A stretch of DNA of 64,000 bases from an uncultured Cryptobacterium sp. (GTDB taxonomy: Bacteria > Actinomycetota > Coriobacteriia > Coriobacteriales > Eggerthellaceae). The notes beneath the pieces are model-generated. The model had not been told where the DNA came from and did no database searches. It worked only from the letters and a program-made list of their open reading frames with translations. Where the stretch lies: assembly GCA_958410215.1 (NCBI GenBank), contig CATYOF010000007.1, forward strand, positions 36,126 to 100,125. Reading direction: 5' to 3'. Each line of letters begins with the position of its first letter. Positions within the stretch are counted from its first letter, which is position 1. Below are positions 8,809 through 18,235 of this stretch, piece after piece. A program made the position numbers and the translations under genes.

Positions 8809-9833
8809 ATGGCAGATATCCTTCATCCCGTACGGTTAGGACATTCAAATATCCAAGTTTCTCCTTTGTGTCTAGGCGGTATGAGTTTTGGTAAGCCTTC
8901 TCCCAAATTTCATCAATGGACCATCGGCCCTAAAGAAACCGAGGAAGTAATTGGCTACGCCTTTGATAGAGGTATCAACTTTATCGATACCGCAAACGGA
9001 TACGCGTTTGGCACCAGTGAAGAATACATTGGCAAGGCAATTAAGAATTTGCACATTCCCCGTGAACAGCTTGTTCTAGCAAGCAAGGTTTACTTCAACG
9101 AGGGACGTTTAAGCCGCAAAGCAATCATCCGAGAAATTGAGGGTACCTTACATCGCCTCGAAACAGACTATTTGGATTTTTTATTATCCATCGTTTCGAT
9201 TACGACACGCCTATCGAAGAAACTCTTGAAGCGCTTGACTCGTTGGTCAAAGCAGGTAAAGTGCGTGCGCTTGGTGCAAGCGAAATGTATGCTTATCAAC
9301 TGCATAACATGCAAGTTTGCGCTGAACAAAATGGATGGACCAAATTTACCAGCATGCAATGCCATTACAATTTACTCTACCGAGAAAATGAACGAGAAAT
9401 GATTCCCGTTTGTCGCCAATTCGATATGGCAATAACTCCTTATAGTCCGCTTGCCTCGGGACACCTTACGCGCTCAACGTGGGATTCCGATTCTAAGCGC
9501 TCTACCACCGATACCGTGATGCGCAACAAGTATGATCGGGATCGAGAAACTGATATGCCTATTGTTACGCGCGTTGCCGAATTAGCTAAAAAGCATGAAG
9601 TACCGATGGCGCAAATCTCCCTTGCCTGGCATTGGGCTCGTGGCATCGAAGCGCCTATTATTGGCTGCTCAAAGCCTAATCGCGTAGAAGATGGCATTCA
9701 GGCACTCAAGATAAAACTAACCAATAAAGAAGTTGCTTATCTGGAAGAACCCTATGTCGCACATGAATTAGTAGGACCGCTCGCCCGACCTGGCGAGAAA
9801 CCCCTAGCAGGAACGACCGATCCTAATGCGTAA
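8809..9833 (+). pseudogene. Aldo/keto reductase broken by a single-base frameshift
   Basis: Two overlapping frames (8809-9402 and 9243-9833) encode the two halves of one roughly 341-residue aldo/keto reductase. The first half carries the catalytic Asp (FIDTAN), Tyr (GYAFG) and Lys (LASKVYF). The frame is lost at a run of six T at 9177-9182. One extra T there would continue into IIHRFDYDTPIEETLEALD, which holds the catalytic His, and on to the C-terminal IIGCSKPNRVEDGI cofactor region. The ribosome site TAGGAG before 8809 is good, and both halves are otherwise well preserved. That suggests a very recent mutation, slippage, or a homopolymer sequencing error. Confidence 0.85.
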
Positions 9834-9934
9834 ATACCTCTACAGGACTAGCATCTAAATCGCTAAAAGCAGAATTACTAGCTAAGTTGCTAAAGGCTAA
9901 CCAGATTCCAATCAAAAACTTTGAACAACAAAAC

Positions 9935-9972
9935 AAAAGCAGCGGACAGATAATTCCATCCTCTGCTTTTTT
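9935..9972 (+). terminator. Terminator after the aldo/keto reductase
   Basis: AAAAGCAG (9935-9942) pairs with CTGCTTTT (9963-9970) and is followed by further T residues. The 20-nt loop is long. Confidence 0.6.
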
Positions 9973-10033
9973 CACAATATGCAAAATAACAGCACCGCTA
10001 TTTCCCTATATAAGCAACTTCACGCTTGCCGCA

Positions 10034-10819
10034 CTACAGCGCTTTATACTGATCGTCATCCACGGGTTCAAGCCATTCGTTGGAAGTATTTTCTCCTTCA
10101 ACTTCAATAGCTAAATGAGAAAACCAGCTATCGGATGCAGCACCATGCCAATGCTTAACACCTGCAGGAATATTTACCACATCTCCCGGATGAAGCTCAC
10201 GCGCTGGCTTACCCCATTCTTGATACCAACCACGACCACCAACACAAATAAGCATTTGTCCACCACCCTTATCGGCGTGATGAATATGCCAATTATTGCG
10301 ACACCCTGGCTCAAACGTTACGTTAAACATTGGCATTTGCTCGGTACTAACAGGTGCCAAATAGCTCTGACCAATAAAAAACCGAGCAAAGCCATCATTA
10401 GGATTTCCTATCGGGAACATTAACGTGCTCTCATATTCCGCGCGGCCTTTATCGCTAGTAGGTATCGCGTTTTCCTTATCATTTTCTTCAACATTCTCAT
10501 CTGCCCAAATTTCTTTAGCCATACGAAACACCGCCCAAGCCTTTGGCCAACCCATATAAAAAGCCGCATGGGTTACGATTTCCGCAATTTCTGTCTTGGT
10601 AATGCCATTCTTTTTTGCTGTTGCCAGATGATACTCAAACGAAGAGTCAATCAAGCCCTGACTCATTAAAGAAACAATGGTTACCAGGCTTCGATCGCGC
10701 AAAGAAAGCGCATCTTCCCTACTCCATACTTCTCCAAACAACACATCATCATTAAGCTCAGCAAATGTAGGTGCGAATTCCCCTAGCTGATCTCGTCCAG
10801 CCGTTTGTTTTACTGCCAT
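10034..10819 (-). CDS. Carboxymuconolactone decarboxylase-like / cupin fusion protein
   Basis: A 261-residue two-domain protein. Residues about 10-105 form a CMD/AhpD-like helical domain (SLRDRSLVTIVSL, then EYHLATAKKNGITKTEIAEIVTHAAFYMGWPKA split over helices). Residues about 125-250 form a cupin with metal-ligand pattern HIHHADKGGGQ and HWHG. Such fusions occur in Firmicutes and Actinobacteria as predicted metabolic enzymes of unknown substrate. The frame extends to 10834, but the upstream ATG overlaps the AGGAGG itself, so ATG 10819 is the better start. It is divergent from a LysR regulator that probably controls it. Confidence 0.82.
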   Translation of the reverse strand: MAVKQTAGRDQLGEFAPTFAELNDDVLFGEVWSREDALSLRDRSLVTIVSLMSQGLIDSSFEYHLATAKKNGITKTEIAEIVTHAAFYMGWPKAWAVFRMAKEIWADENVEENDKENAIPTSDKGRAEYESTLMFPIGNPNDGFARFFIGQSYLAPVSTEQMPMFNVTFEPGCRNNWHIHHADKGGGQMLICVGGRGWYQEWGKPARELHPGDVVNIPAGVKHWHGAASDSWFSHLAIEVEGENTSNEWLEPVDDDQYKAL

Positions 10820-10912
10820 ATCATCCTCCTGCACTTTTCAATGATAAGAGCTCTATATTTTTGAAAGCCTCTTATTTGACCTGCATATTCTGAGGTTTTT
10901 TCTTTCCATAAA

Positions 10913-10984
10913 TATCGTATGCATGCGATTTATCCATGTAAAATAGCTATAGTGAAAACTTTGTATGCAGATTTTGCATACAAA
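10913..10984. promoter_or_regulatory. Probable LysR operator in the divergent promoter region
   Basis: TTTGTATGCA (10960-10969) is perfectly inverted as TGCATACAAA (10975-10984). It contains a T-N11-A LysR core (TGCA, 5 bases, TGCA). A second imperfect palindrome sharing the TATGCA half-site lies at 10913-10928. Both sit between the divergent cupin and LysR genes, the standard arrangement for autoregulated LysR systems. Confidence 0.6.
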
Positions 10985-11105
10985 CTCTTTTAACAAAGAA
11001 ATTTAGCAAGAGCTGCAATCAAATTAGTTAATCATGCAATTCGATTGACCAGCTAACAATCATTGAAATAAACCCTCACGATTGCAATCCAAGAAGGAAG
11101 CTCGC

Positions 11106-11987
11106 ATGGAACTACGTGTTTTGGAATACTTTTTAGCCCTTACTCAAGAAGGCAGTATTTCTGCCGCCGCTAAGGCGTTAAATGTTTCTCAACCCACCCT
11201 TTCCAGACAGTTGATGGATCTAGAAAAAGAATTGGGGTGCGTCCTATTTGAACGCAGCAAGCAAGGAATCATCCTAACCGACGATGGTATGCTATTGCGC
11301 CGTCGAGCAGGAGAAATAGCTCAACTTGTTCATACTACCGAATCGGAATTGCAGCTATCTCACGATGTTATTGCAGGCACTATTTCTATTGGCTGCGCTG
11401 AAACAAGAGCTATGGAGCGCTTAGGTGCAATTATGCAAACAATTCGAAACGCCCACCCTGATATCACCTACAACATCGTGAGCGATACCGCGGAAAATGT
11501 AGCCGAAAATATCAACAAGGGCTTGCTCGATTTTGGCTTAATGCTTCGTCAAACCAAAAATGAAGGGCTTGATTATATTCCCTTAGACTACAAAGAACAT
11601 ACGGTGGTGCTATTTAGGAATGATTCTCCTTTAGCTGAAAAGGAAGTCATCACTTTGGAAGATCTTATTGATATTCCTCTTCTAGTTCCTTCAACCTACA
11701 AACACAGCAAAATACTGGGAGAATACCAAAGCAAAGACGAAGGGGGAATTCTGACGTTCGTGGCAACGTATAACTTACTCTACAATGCCGCACGCCTCGT
11801 AGAAAACGGATTCGGAGTAGCTATTACTCTTGAAGGTTTAGTAAATGTTTCCCAATCGGCCAACCTTGCCTATAAACCTTTGAAAGACGCGCCTGTCTTA
11901 CAGGCATACCTTGCGTGGAAACCTTTCCAATTCCGTTCAAATGCCTGCAAAGCATTCTTGGAAGAAGCCAAGAAAATACTGACTTAA
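11106..11987 (+). CDS. LysR-family transcriptional regulator
   Basis: A 293-residue regulator. The N-terminal winged HTH reads MELRVLEYFLALTQEGSISA, then AAKALNVSQPTLSRQLMDLEKELG, typical of the family. The remaining 200 residues form the periplasmic-binding-protein-like effector domain. The frame opens at 11082, but the ATG at 11106 follows AAGAAGGAAG and is the family start. It is divergent from the CMD-cupin gene, with a good T-N11-A palindrome between them. The likely role is control of that enzyme and of itself in response to an unknown small ligand. The frameshifted aldo/keto reductase nearby could be a further target. Confidence 0.92.
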   Translation: MELRVLEYFLALTQEGSISAAAKALNVSQPTLSRQLMDLEKELGCVLFERSKQGIILTDDGMLLRRRAGEIAQLVHTTESELQLSHDVIAGTISIGCAETRAMERLGAIMQTIRNAHPDITYNIVSDTAENVAENINKGLLDFGLMLRQTKNEGLDYIPLDYKEHTVVLFRNDSPLAEKEVITLEDLIDIPLLVPSTYKHSKILGEYQSKDEGGILTFVATYNLLYNAARLVENGFGVAITLEGLVNVSQSANLAYKPLKDAPVLQAYLAWKPFQFRSNACKAFLEEAKKILT

Positions 11988-12013
11988 TAGCAACACGTCT
12001 TTTCCCTATGACC

Positions 12014-12051
12014 AAAAAACCGAATCGGGAGAATTTGCTCCCCCGATTCGG
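12014..12051 (-). terminator. Terminator of purH
   Basis: CCGAATCGGG (12020-12029) and CCCGATTCGG (12042-12051) form a strong stem. On the reverse strand it is followed by TTTTTT. Confidence 0.9.
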
Positions 12052-12113
12052 CTCGTTTCAAGAAAAGGATTTTACGAAACCAGAACTAGAACTAAATTAA
12101 TACCAGAACCATA

Positions 12114-13712
12114 TTAGTGACGGAAGTGGCGATGACCGGTAAATACCATAGCGATGCCATGTTCATCCGCTGCCTGAATTACTTCTTCGTCGCGAATGGA
12201 TCCGCCAGGCTGGATGATTGCCTTAACGCCATATTCTGCCAGTGTGTCAATATTGTCTCGGAATGGGAAGAATGCATCCGATGCGCAAACCAAACCAGTT
12301 GCTTCAACCCCCATGCGCTCACATGCTTCATGAGCACGCTCGCAAGCAAGCTTTGCAGAGTCAACACGATTAGGCTGACCAGGACCCATGCCAATGCCCG
12401 CATGATCCTTGGAAACCAAAATGGCGTTAGACTTTACACCCTTGCAAACCTTCCAAGCAAACAGCATTTCATGCAGCTGATCATCAGTTGGCTTAACCTT
12501 GGTAGGAACCGTAAATTCAGCAGGGTCTTCATTTACGCGGTCAACACTTTGTGCAAGCATACCGCCATCAACACTGCGGAATTCAAGTGCTGCAGGAGCA
12601 TCTACGCCACCCGTACGTAACACACGAACATTTTTCTTCTGCTGCAAGAGTTCAAGAGCACCTGCTTCAAAATCAGGAGCAATAACTACTTCAATAAACT
12701 GCTTGTTTTCATTGATATGCTCAACCATTTCCTGACTAACGGTAACATTTGCCGCAATAATGCCACCAAAAGCACTCTTAGGATCGCACGCAAATGCCTT
12801 ATCGTAGGCAGTAGCTACATCCGCGGCAACGGCAGATCCACAAGGATTCTGGTGCTTCAGAATAACAACCGCAGGCTCATCAAATTCGCGTACCAGCGAC
12901 CAGCACGCATCCGTGTCAAGAATATTGTTATAGGAAAGTTCTTTACCGTTAAGCTGTTCGGCGTTTACCAAAGAATGCGCCGTTGCAAATTCATCTAAAC
13001 GATAGAACATTGCGTCCTGATGAGGATTTTCGCCATAGCGCAGACCCTGCTGCTTTACGAGATGCAAATCATAGATTTCAGGCAGCGCCGCAGCATTTTC
13101 GGTACCGTCTTCGCCAAGTTGGTTACCTAACCACGTTGCAATAGCGCCATCATAAGCGTTCGTGGTCTGGAATACGCGAAGGGCAAGCTTGGTGCGCGTT
13201 GCGAGCGTAGTAGCACCATCATTTGCCTTCATCTCAGCCAAAATAGCGCCATAGGAATTTGGATCGGTTACTACGGCAACGCTCGCAAAATTCTTTGCGG
13301 CAGAACGCAGCATCGAAGGACCACCGATATCAATGTTTTCAATGCAGGTAGCAAAATCTGCACCTGATTCAACCGTCTTTTCAAAGGCGTACAAGTTGAC
13401 AACAACCATATCGATCATTTCGATACCATGTTCAGCTGCCTGTGCCATATGTTCAGGATTATCACGCTTAGCAAGAAGGCCGCCATGCACGACAGGATGA
13501 AGCGTCTTTACACGACCATCCATCATTTCAGGGAACTTGGTAACCTCGTCAATAGGGGTTACAGGAATTCCCGCTTCCTCGATAACGCGCGCAGTACCTC
13601 CCGTTGAAATAATTTGAACGCCAAAGTCCTGCACGAGAGCACGAGCAAATTCCACAATACCCGTTTTGTCTGTTACGGACATAAGCACACGCTTGACTTT
13701 AGGATCAGCCAC
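12114..13712 (-). CDS. purH: Bifunctional AICAR formyltransferase / IMP cyclohydrolase
   Basis: A 532-residue enzyme catalysing the last two steps of IMP synthesis. The N-terminal MGS-like cyclohydrolase domain shows SVTDKTGIVEFA and the DGRVKTLHP segment. The C-terminal transformylase domain shows GKELSYNNILDTDACW, the KHQNPCG catalytic lysine/histidine motif and the final AMVFTGHRHFRH. The start is a GTG at 13712. purH is separated from purN by 174 bases containing four copies of ACCAGY (ACTGGT on the coding strand), so it probably has its own promoter while remaining part of the purine regulon. Length is normal. Confidence 0.96.
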   Translation of the reverse strand: MADPKVKRVLMSVTDKTGIVEFARALVQDFGVQIISTGGTARVIEEAGIPVTPIDEVTKFPEMMDGRVKTLHPVVHGGLLAKRDNPEHMAQAAEHGIEMIDMVVVNLYAFEKTVESGADFATCIENIDIGGPSMLRSAAKNFASVAVVTDPNSYGAILAEMKANDGATTLATRTKLALRVFQTTNAYDGAIATWLGNQLGEDGTENAAALPEIYDLHLVKQQGLRYGENPHQDAMFYRLDEFATAHSLVNAEQLNGKELSYNNILDTDACWSLVREFDEPAVVILKHQNPCGSAVAADVATAYDKAFACDPKSAFGGIIAANVTVSQEMVEHINENKQFIEVVIAPDFEAGALELLQQKKNVRVLRTGGVDAPAALEFRSVDGGMLAQSVDRVNEDPAEFTVPTKVKPTDDQLHEMLFAWKVCKGVKSNAILVSKDHAGIGMGPGQPNRVDSAKLACERAHEACERMGVEATGLVCASDAFFPFRDNIDTLAEYGVKAIIQPGGSIRDEEVIQAADEHGIAMVFTGHRHFRH

Positions 13713-13747
13713 CTGCTACCGCCTTTCCTCGCTGAGTTAACCTCTAT

Positions 13748-13807
13748 ACCAGTAGCATACCAGCGCATGCAGCGCCACAGTACCAGTATTTTGTCTATGA
13801 AACCAGT
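13748..13807 (-). promoter_or_regulatory. Helically spaced ACTGGT-type repeats upstream of purH
   Basis: On the + strand ACCAGT/ACCAGC occurs at 13748, 13759, 13782 and 13802. The intervals of 11, 23 and 20 bases are close to whole turns of DNA. Copies 1, 3 and 4 extend to ACCAGTA. They lie 36-95 bases before the purH GTG start. Confidence 0.35.
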
Positions 13808-13886
13808 AATACCCTAATTGGGTCTTATTAATTCGTGCACACTTTAGTGAATCGACCGAATTAATCGATTCAGCCCACTTGCTAAC

Positions 13887-14522
13887 CTAGTTGGACGAAG
13901 TTATATGAATTGTTCGAGTTTCTTCGTCTATTTGCACACGGCCCGCTGCTAACCAAGAAATAACTTCGGGATACAGAGCATGCTCCGTCTCATGAATACG
14001 CGCTTCAAGGGAATCGAGCGTATCATCTTCGCGCACTTCCACTGCACGCTGCGCAATAATGGGACCCTTATCGTAGTCTTCATTGGCAAAATGCACGGTA
14101 ATGCCAGTTACCTTAACTCCAAAATTGAAAGCATCTTCAATAGCATGGGCACCCTTAAAGGAAGGAAGCAGTGCAGGGTGCAAATTAACCACTTTATCGG
14201 GATACGCATCCAGTACTTCCTTAGTAAGCTTACGCATATAACCAGCCATGATGACGTATTCAGCACCTGCAGCTTTAAGTGCATCAGCAATCTGCTGATT
14301 AGCTTCAGGTGCATCCTTATACACTTCTCGGTTTAATGTTAAAGTCGGAATTCCTGCCTTAGTAGCACGTTCCAACCCATACGCATCAGGACGCGAAGAA
14401 ACAACCAGTACAACTTCCGCATTAAGCGAACCCTCGTTGATGCGATCGATAATCGCCTGCAAGTTAGACCCACTACCGCTAATAAGTACACCAATTTTGA
14501 GTGGACTTTGAAACTCAGACAC
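13887..14522 (-). CDS. purN: Phosphoribosylglycinamide formyltransferase
   Basis: A 211-residue folate-dependent GAR transformylase, the third step of purine synthesis. The KIGVLISGSGSNLQAIID opening binds the GAR phosphate. VNLHPALLPSFKGAHAIEDA holds the catalytic Asn-His context, and VHFANEDYDKGPII carries the catalytic Asp. The start is GTG at 14522, preceded by AAGGAG. It follows purM by 49 bases in the same direction, within the purF-purM-purN run. No formate-dependent purT is seen nearby. Confidence 0.95.
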   Translation of the reverse strand: MSEFQSPLKIGVLISGSGSNLQAIIDRINEGSLNAEVVLVVSSRPDAYGLERATKAGIPTLTLNREVYKDAPEANQQIADALKAAGAEYVIMAGYMRKLTKEVLDAYPDKVVNLHPALLPSFKGAHAIEDAFNFGVKVTGITVHFANEDYDKGPIIAQRAVEVREDDTLDSLEARIHETEHALYPEVISWLAAGRVQIDEETRTIHITSSN

Positions 14523-14571
14523 AAAAGCTCCTTCGTTTTAGTGGTTGCTTGGTTATTGGGCGGCTGATTGG

Positions 14572-15738
14572 CTATTCAGCACCCTGTTCGTCTTGGGTAC
14601 AATGAGCAAAAAGTTGCTCTTTGTTCACATACTGCACTTCGCCACTACCGGGAACAATACGGCCCACAATGCCTGCTTGTTCACCCTGTTCTTCAAGGAT
14701 TGCCAATACTTCATCAGCCTTGTTGGGTGCAACAACCAAAACCATACCAAGACCCATGTTAAAAGTTTTAAGTGCTTCAGTTTCGTCCAGATGTGCTGCA
14801 TTGCAAACAAACGGAATAATAGGAGGCATGCCCCAGCTGCCTACCTCAACTTCAGCATTCATAGTATCAGGCAAGGCACGGTTCAAGTTTTCTGTAATGC
14901 CACCACCAGTGATATGAGCCAGCGAACGAACCGCACCAGGCAATTGCCTAAGTACTGCTCGAACAGGCTTAACATAGATACGCGTAGGTTCAAGCAGTGC
15001 ATCAAGAACACTTCGTCCATCAAGCGATGCTTGTGGCATACGTAATTCGTAGAGTGTTTTACCATCGGTTACTACCTTGCGAACCAAAGAGTAGCCATTT
15101 GAATGAATACCTGACGAAGCAAGACCAATAAGCACGTCTCCTTCTTGAACCTTGGAAGGATCAAGCATTTCGGGGCGATCTACTACGCCAACGCAAAAGC
15201 CTGAAAGATCATATTCGTGAGGATCCATAACGCCAGGATGTTCGGCCATTTCGCCACCAATTAAAGCGCAGCCACTCATTTGGCATCCATCAGCAATACC
15301 CGACACAATTTCAGCTACTGCCTCACTCTTCAGCTTCCCGATAGCAATATAGTCAAGGAAGAACAGCGGTTCAGCACCCGTTGCTAAAATATCGTTTACG
15401 CACATAGCAACCAAATCGATACCTACCGTGTCATGCTTGCCTGCAAGCTTAGCAAGCTGAATTTTAGTTCCTACACCATCAGTGCCGGAAACCAAAATGG
15501 GATCGGCCATATTTTTGGCTACGTTAATAGAAAACAAGCCACCAAAACCACCAATATCGCCGCGTACTTCGTCGCGATACGTACGGTGCACCGCATCCTT
15601 AATAGCATCAACTGCACGAGCACCTTCGGCGGTATCTACCCCCGCTTGTGCATAGGTAGTTGCTGCTCCTTGAGCTGTCCAGCTTGGCCACTTAGTGGTG
15701 TCATCATCCATAGCATTGACCTTAATGCGATCAGTCAT
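14572..15738 (-). CDS. purM: Phosphoribosylformylglycinamidine cyclo-ligase
   Basis: A 388-residue AIR synthetase that closes the imidazole ring with ATP. The FSINVAKNMADPILVSGTDG, GIDLVAMCVNDI and GGEMAEHPG segments are the family signature. A GGGITENLNR motif sits in the C-terminal domain. It is about 40 residues longer than the usual 345, mostly from an N-terminal extension (MTDRIKVNAMDDDTTKWPSW). The ATG at 15738 has a clear AAGGAG site, so the extension is probably translated. It lies 35 bases after purF. Confidence 0.95.
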   Translation of the reverse strand: MTDRIKVNAMDDDTTKWPSWTAQGAATTYAQAGVDTAEGARAVDAIKDAVHRTYRDEVRGDIGGFGGLFSINVAKNMADPILVSGTDGVGTKIQLAKLAGKHDTVGIDLVAMCVNDILATGAEPLFFLDYIAIGKLKSEAVAEIVSGIADGCQMSGCALIGGEMAEHPGVMDPHEYDLSGFCVGVVDRPEMLDPSKVQEGDVLIGLASSGIHSNGYSLVRKVVTDGKTLYELRMPQASLDGRSVLDALLEPTRIYVKPVRAVLRQLPGAVRSLAHITGGGITENLNRALPDTMNAEVEVGSWGMPPIIPFVCNAAHLDETEALKTFNMGLGMVLVVAPNKADEVLAILEEQGEQAGIVGRIVPGSGEVQYVNKEQLFAHCTQDEQGAE

Positions 15739-15773
15739 GATATCTCCTTTTATTGTCTAAGTAGCCCTATATA

Positions 15774-17231
15774 CTACCCAAGAATAGCGCTACCTTCTGG
15801 CAAAAAACTCTTTGCCTTCATGGTATCAGGAATTGCTACCGGATAGTTGCCCGTAAAGCATGCGTCGCAAAATCCGGGGTGTTCGCACGTAACCGAAGCA
15901 TGAAGCCCCTCAACAGAAATAAATGCAAGCGAATCGGCCCCAATAAATTTGCACATTTCCTCATTGGTCATATTGGCTGCAATCAGCTGATCTTGAGTGT
16001 CAGTATCAATACCATAAAAGCAAGGCCACCTTACCTCAGGAGACACAATACGCATATGCACTTCGCGTGCACCCGCTTCGCGAAGCATAGTTACTAACTT
16101 TTTGGACGTATTTCCACGCACAATAGAATCATCAATTATCACCAGACGTTGCCCTTTAATAATAGAAGGCAACGGGTTCAATTTAATGCGAATGCCCATT
16201 TGACGCATTTCATCAGTAGGCTCGATAAAGGTTCGTCCTACGTAGCGATTTTTTACAATAGCATTACTGTAAGGAATGCCACTTTCAAGCGAATAACCCA
16301 TAGCCGAAGGCAAGCCGGAATCAGGAACTCCTACAACCAAATCTGCTTCAACTGGCGCTTCGCGCGCTAAAATTTTGCCCATTTCGCGGCGAGCTAAATA
16401 AACACTCTGTCCGTCCATTACCGAATCGGGACGGGCAAAATACACATATTCAAAAATGCAACTTGAACGTTTTCCTGGCGTTACTCCCACCTCAGAAATC
16501 ATTCCCTCTTTGTTAAAACGAATAATTTCTCCTGGAGCAACCTCACGCACAAACGTGGCTCCCACAATATCTAAGCCACACGTTTCAGAAGCAACTACCC
16601 ATCCGCGATTTTCTGGCAATTGCCCAATTACCAAAGGACGAATGCCATTAGGATCGCGAAATGCATACAACGAATCGGGGCTTGCCAAAACCATGGCATA
16701 CGCGCCTTCGATCATTTTCATCGCCGTACGAATACCATCGCGCAATGAATGGGTTTCGCGGGTAACTTCGCCAATTATTTTGGCAGCTGCTTCGGAATCG
16801 GTTCCTGCACGCAGATGAACCCCATGACCTACTAAGCGTGCCTTCAGAGCATTGGTATTCACCAACGTACCGTTATGAGCAAGCGCAATAAGCACTTCAT
16901 CAATGGCAGAAATGTGAGGTTGTGCTGCTTCCCATGATTCCACGCCACCGCTGGTGGAATAGCGCACATGACCTATAGCCAAATCACCTTTAAGCGCGGC
17001 AAGAGCACTTTCATTAAAAGCCTGAGTAACTAATCCTAAATCCTTAGAAGCAAGAATGGTGGCGCCATCGCCTACCGCAATACCGGCCGATTCTTGTCCA
17101 CGATGCTGTAAAGCCTGTAGGCCAAAACAGGTCATTCGAGCAACATCTAACCCAGGAGCATATATTCCAAAGACCCCGCATTCTTCCTCAAGTCGGTCAG
17201 GGCGTTCCCCCGGAAACACCGATGTGCTCAT
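15774..17231 (-). CDS. purF: Amidophosphoribosyltransferase
   Basis: A 485-residue glutamine PRPP amidotransferase, the committed step of purine synthesis. A 17-residue leader ends in EEE before CGVFGIY. Cys18 is the expected N-terminal nucleophile after propeptide removal, as in the B. subtilis-type Fe-S enzyme. Cys residues in SSCIFEY and CEHPGFCDACF fit the Fe-S ligands of that type. The PRPP loop VIIDDSIVRGNTSKK is intact. Its ATG at 17231 directly follows the TAA of the upstream sortase gene, and the AAGGAGG site lies inside the sortase end, so the two are translationally coupled. Confidence 0.96.
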   Translation of the reverse strand: MSTSVFPGERPDRLEEECGVFGIYAPGLDVARMTCFGLQALQHRGQESAGIAVGDGATILASKDLGLVTQAFNESALAALKGDLAIGHVRYSTSGGVESWEAAQPHISAIDEVLIALAHNGTLVNTNALKARLVGHGVHLRAGTDSEAAAKIIGEVTRETHSLRDGIRTAMKMIEGAYAMVLASPDSLYAFRDPNGIRPLVIGQLPENRGWVVASETCGLDIVGATFVREVAPGEIIRFNKEGMISEVGVTPGKRSSCIFEYVYFARPDSVMDGQSVYLARREMGKILAREAPVEADLVVGVPDSGLPSAMGYSLESGIPYSNAIVKNRYVGRTFIEPTDEMRQMGIRIKLNPLPSIIKGQRLVIIDDSIVRGNTSKKLVTMLREAGAREVHMRIVSPEVRWPCFYGIDTDTQDQLIAANMTNEEMCKFIGADSLAFISVEGLHASVTCEHPGFCDACFTGNYPVAIPDTMKAKSFLPEGSAILG

Positions 17232-18206
17232 TTATGCTGCCTCCTTATATTGACTATCAAATTCTTGCGCCTCTCCGGCAGAAATACCCGTAGAGCCTTG
17301 CGTTGTTGAAGTGACGTAAGGATCGCTTAACACGGTAGTTTCTTCCACTGCTGCAAACAATACCGCACGTCCATCAGCCTGCGAATATTCACAGGTAGAA
17401 AAGAGCATTGACTGGCGAATATCTGCCGCGCTTAGCACTTCACCTTCTTGGGTGGTCACGCTACGATCAAGCTTATCTTGAATATAGGAAAGATAATTTT
17501 CATCAGAAGAAAAGCTTGTCTGCACCAGCGCATCATCGCCTGTAGTTTTTATCAGAGCAAATGTTTTCAAGCGATAATTCCCCTGCGGCGTAAGCACATA
17601 AATATCACGATGAGCATTAAATTCATCGTTGTTTTGCCAGTCGGAAAGCGAAGCGAACATAGAGCCGTCGTTCATGTGATGACCATACAAAGCACTATTT
17701 CTGTCAGAAAAATCTGGCGAATTAGCACTATCAAGAAAGATAGTACCTGCTGAAGCAAGCCAACCCGTAGAACCATCAAAGGCTTTATGGAGGTATTCCT
17801 CGTTATCACTACCCTGCACCGCAGGATAATTTATCGGGCTATTGGGGATATAAATCCACGCCACAATATCGGGATTGATAGCTTGAAGGCTATCCCAGTC
17901 AACACTGAGCTCCGCTAGGGTTTTATTACCTGAATCGGAAAGAGAAGCATACTGCTCTAAATCATCGTAGGCCCGCTGTTGTGAAAGATACTGAAATGCT
18001 ATAGCACCAAGCCCAATTAAAGCTGCGATAAGCACCACTAATGACACTACAAAAACCACACGCCAAGGATTTTTACGAGAACGCCCCATTTCCCTGTCAT
18101 TTAATCGTGCTTGCGAACCATAATTATCGCGCGAATAGGCACTCGCAGTAAGAGGTGTATTTTCATGCTGAACTGCATGTTTTCCGTTTCTGCTATGACG
18201 AGCCAT
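17232..18206 (-). CDS. Class B-type sortase
   Basis: A 324-residue membrane-anchored transpeptidase. A basic N-terminus is followed by one hydrophobic segment (about residues 49-71), then the sortase barrel. Catalytic residues are visible: His176/177 in YGHHM, Cys272 in FSTCEYS and an Arg in ADGRAVLF. The VAWIYIPNSPINYPAVQ segment is typical of SrtB. Class B enzymes usually recognise NPQTN- or (S/P)PxTG-like signals; the surface protein at 37402 ends in TPQTSD plus a membrane helix. It is the first gene of the purF-M-N transcription unit, an odd pairing. A ribosome site AAAGGTGGGG precedes the ATG. Confidence 0.88.
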   Translation of the reverse strand: MARHSRNGKHAVQHENTPLTASAYSRDNYGSQARLNDREMGRSRKNPWRVVFVVSLVVLIAALIGLGAIAFQYLSQQRAYDDLEQYASLSDSGNKTLAELSVDWDSLQAINPDIVAWIYIPNSPINYPAVQGSDNEEYLHKAFDGSTGWLASAGTIFLDSANSPDFSDRNSALYGHHMNDGSMFASLSDWQNNDEFNAHRDIYVLTPQGNYRLKTFALIKTTGDDALVQTSFSSDENYLSYIQDKLDRSVTTQEGEVLSAADIRQSMLFSTCEYSQADGRAVLFAAVEETTVLSDPYVTSTTQGSTGISAGEAQEFDSQYKEAA

Positions 18207-18235
18207 ACCCCACCTTTACTTATTTGTCAGCATGA

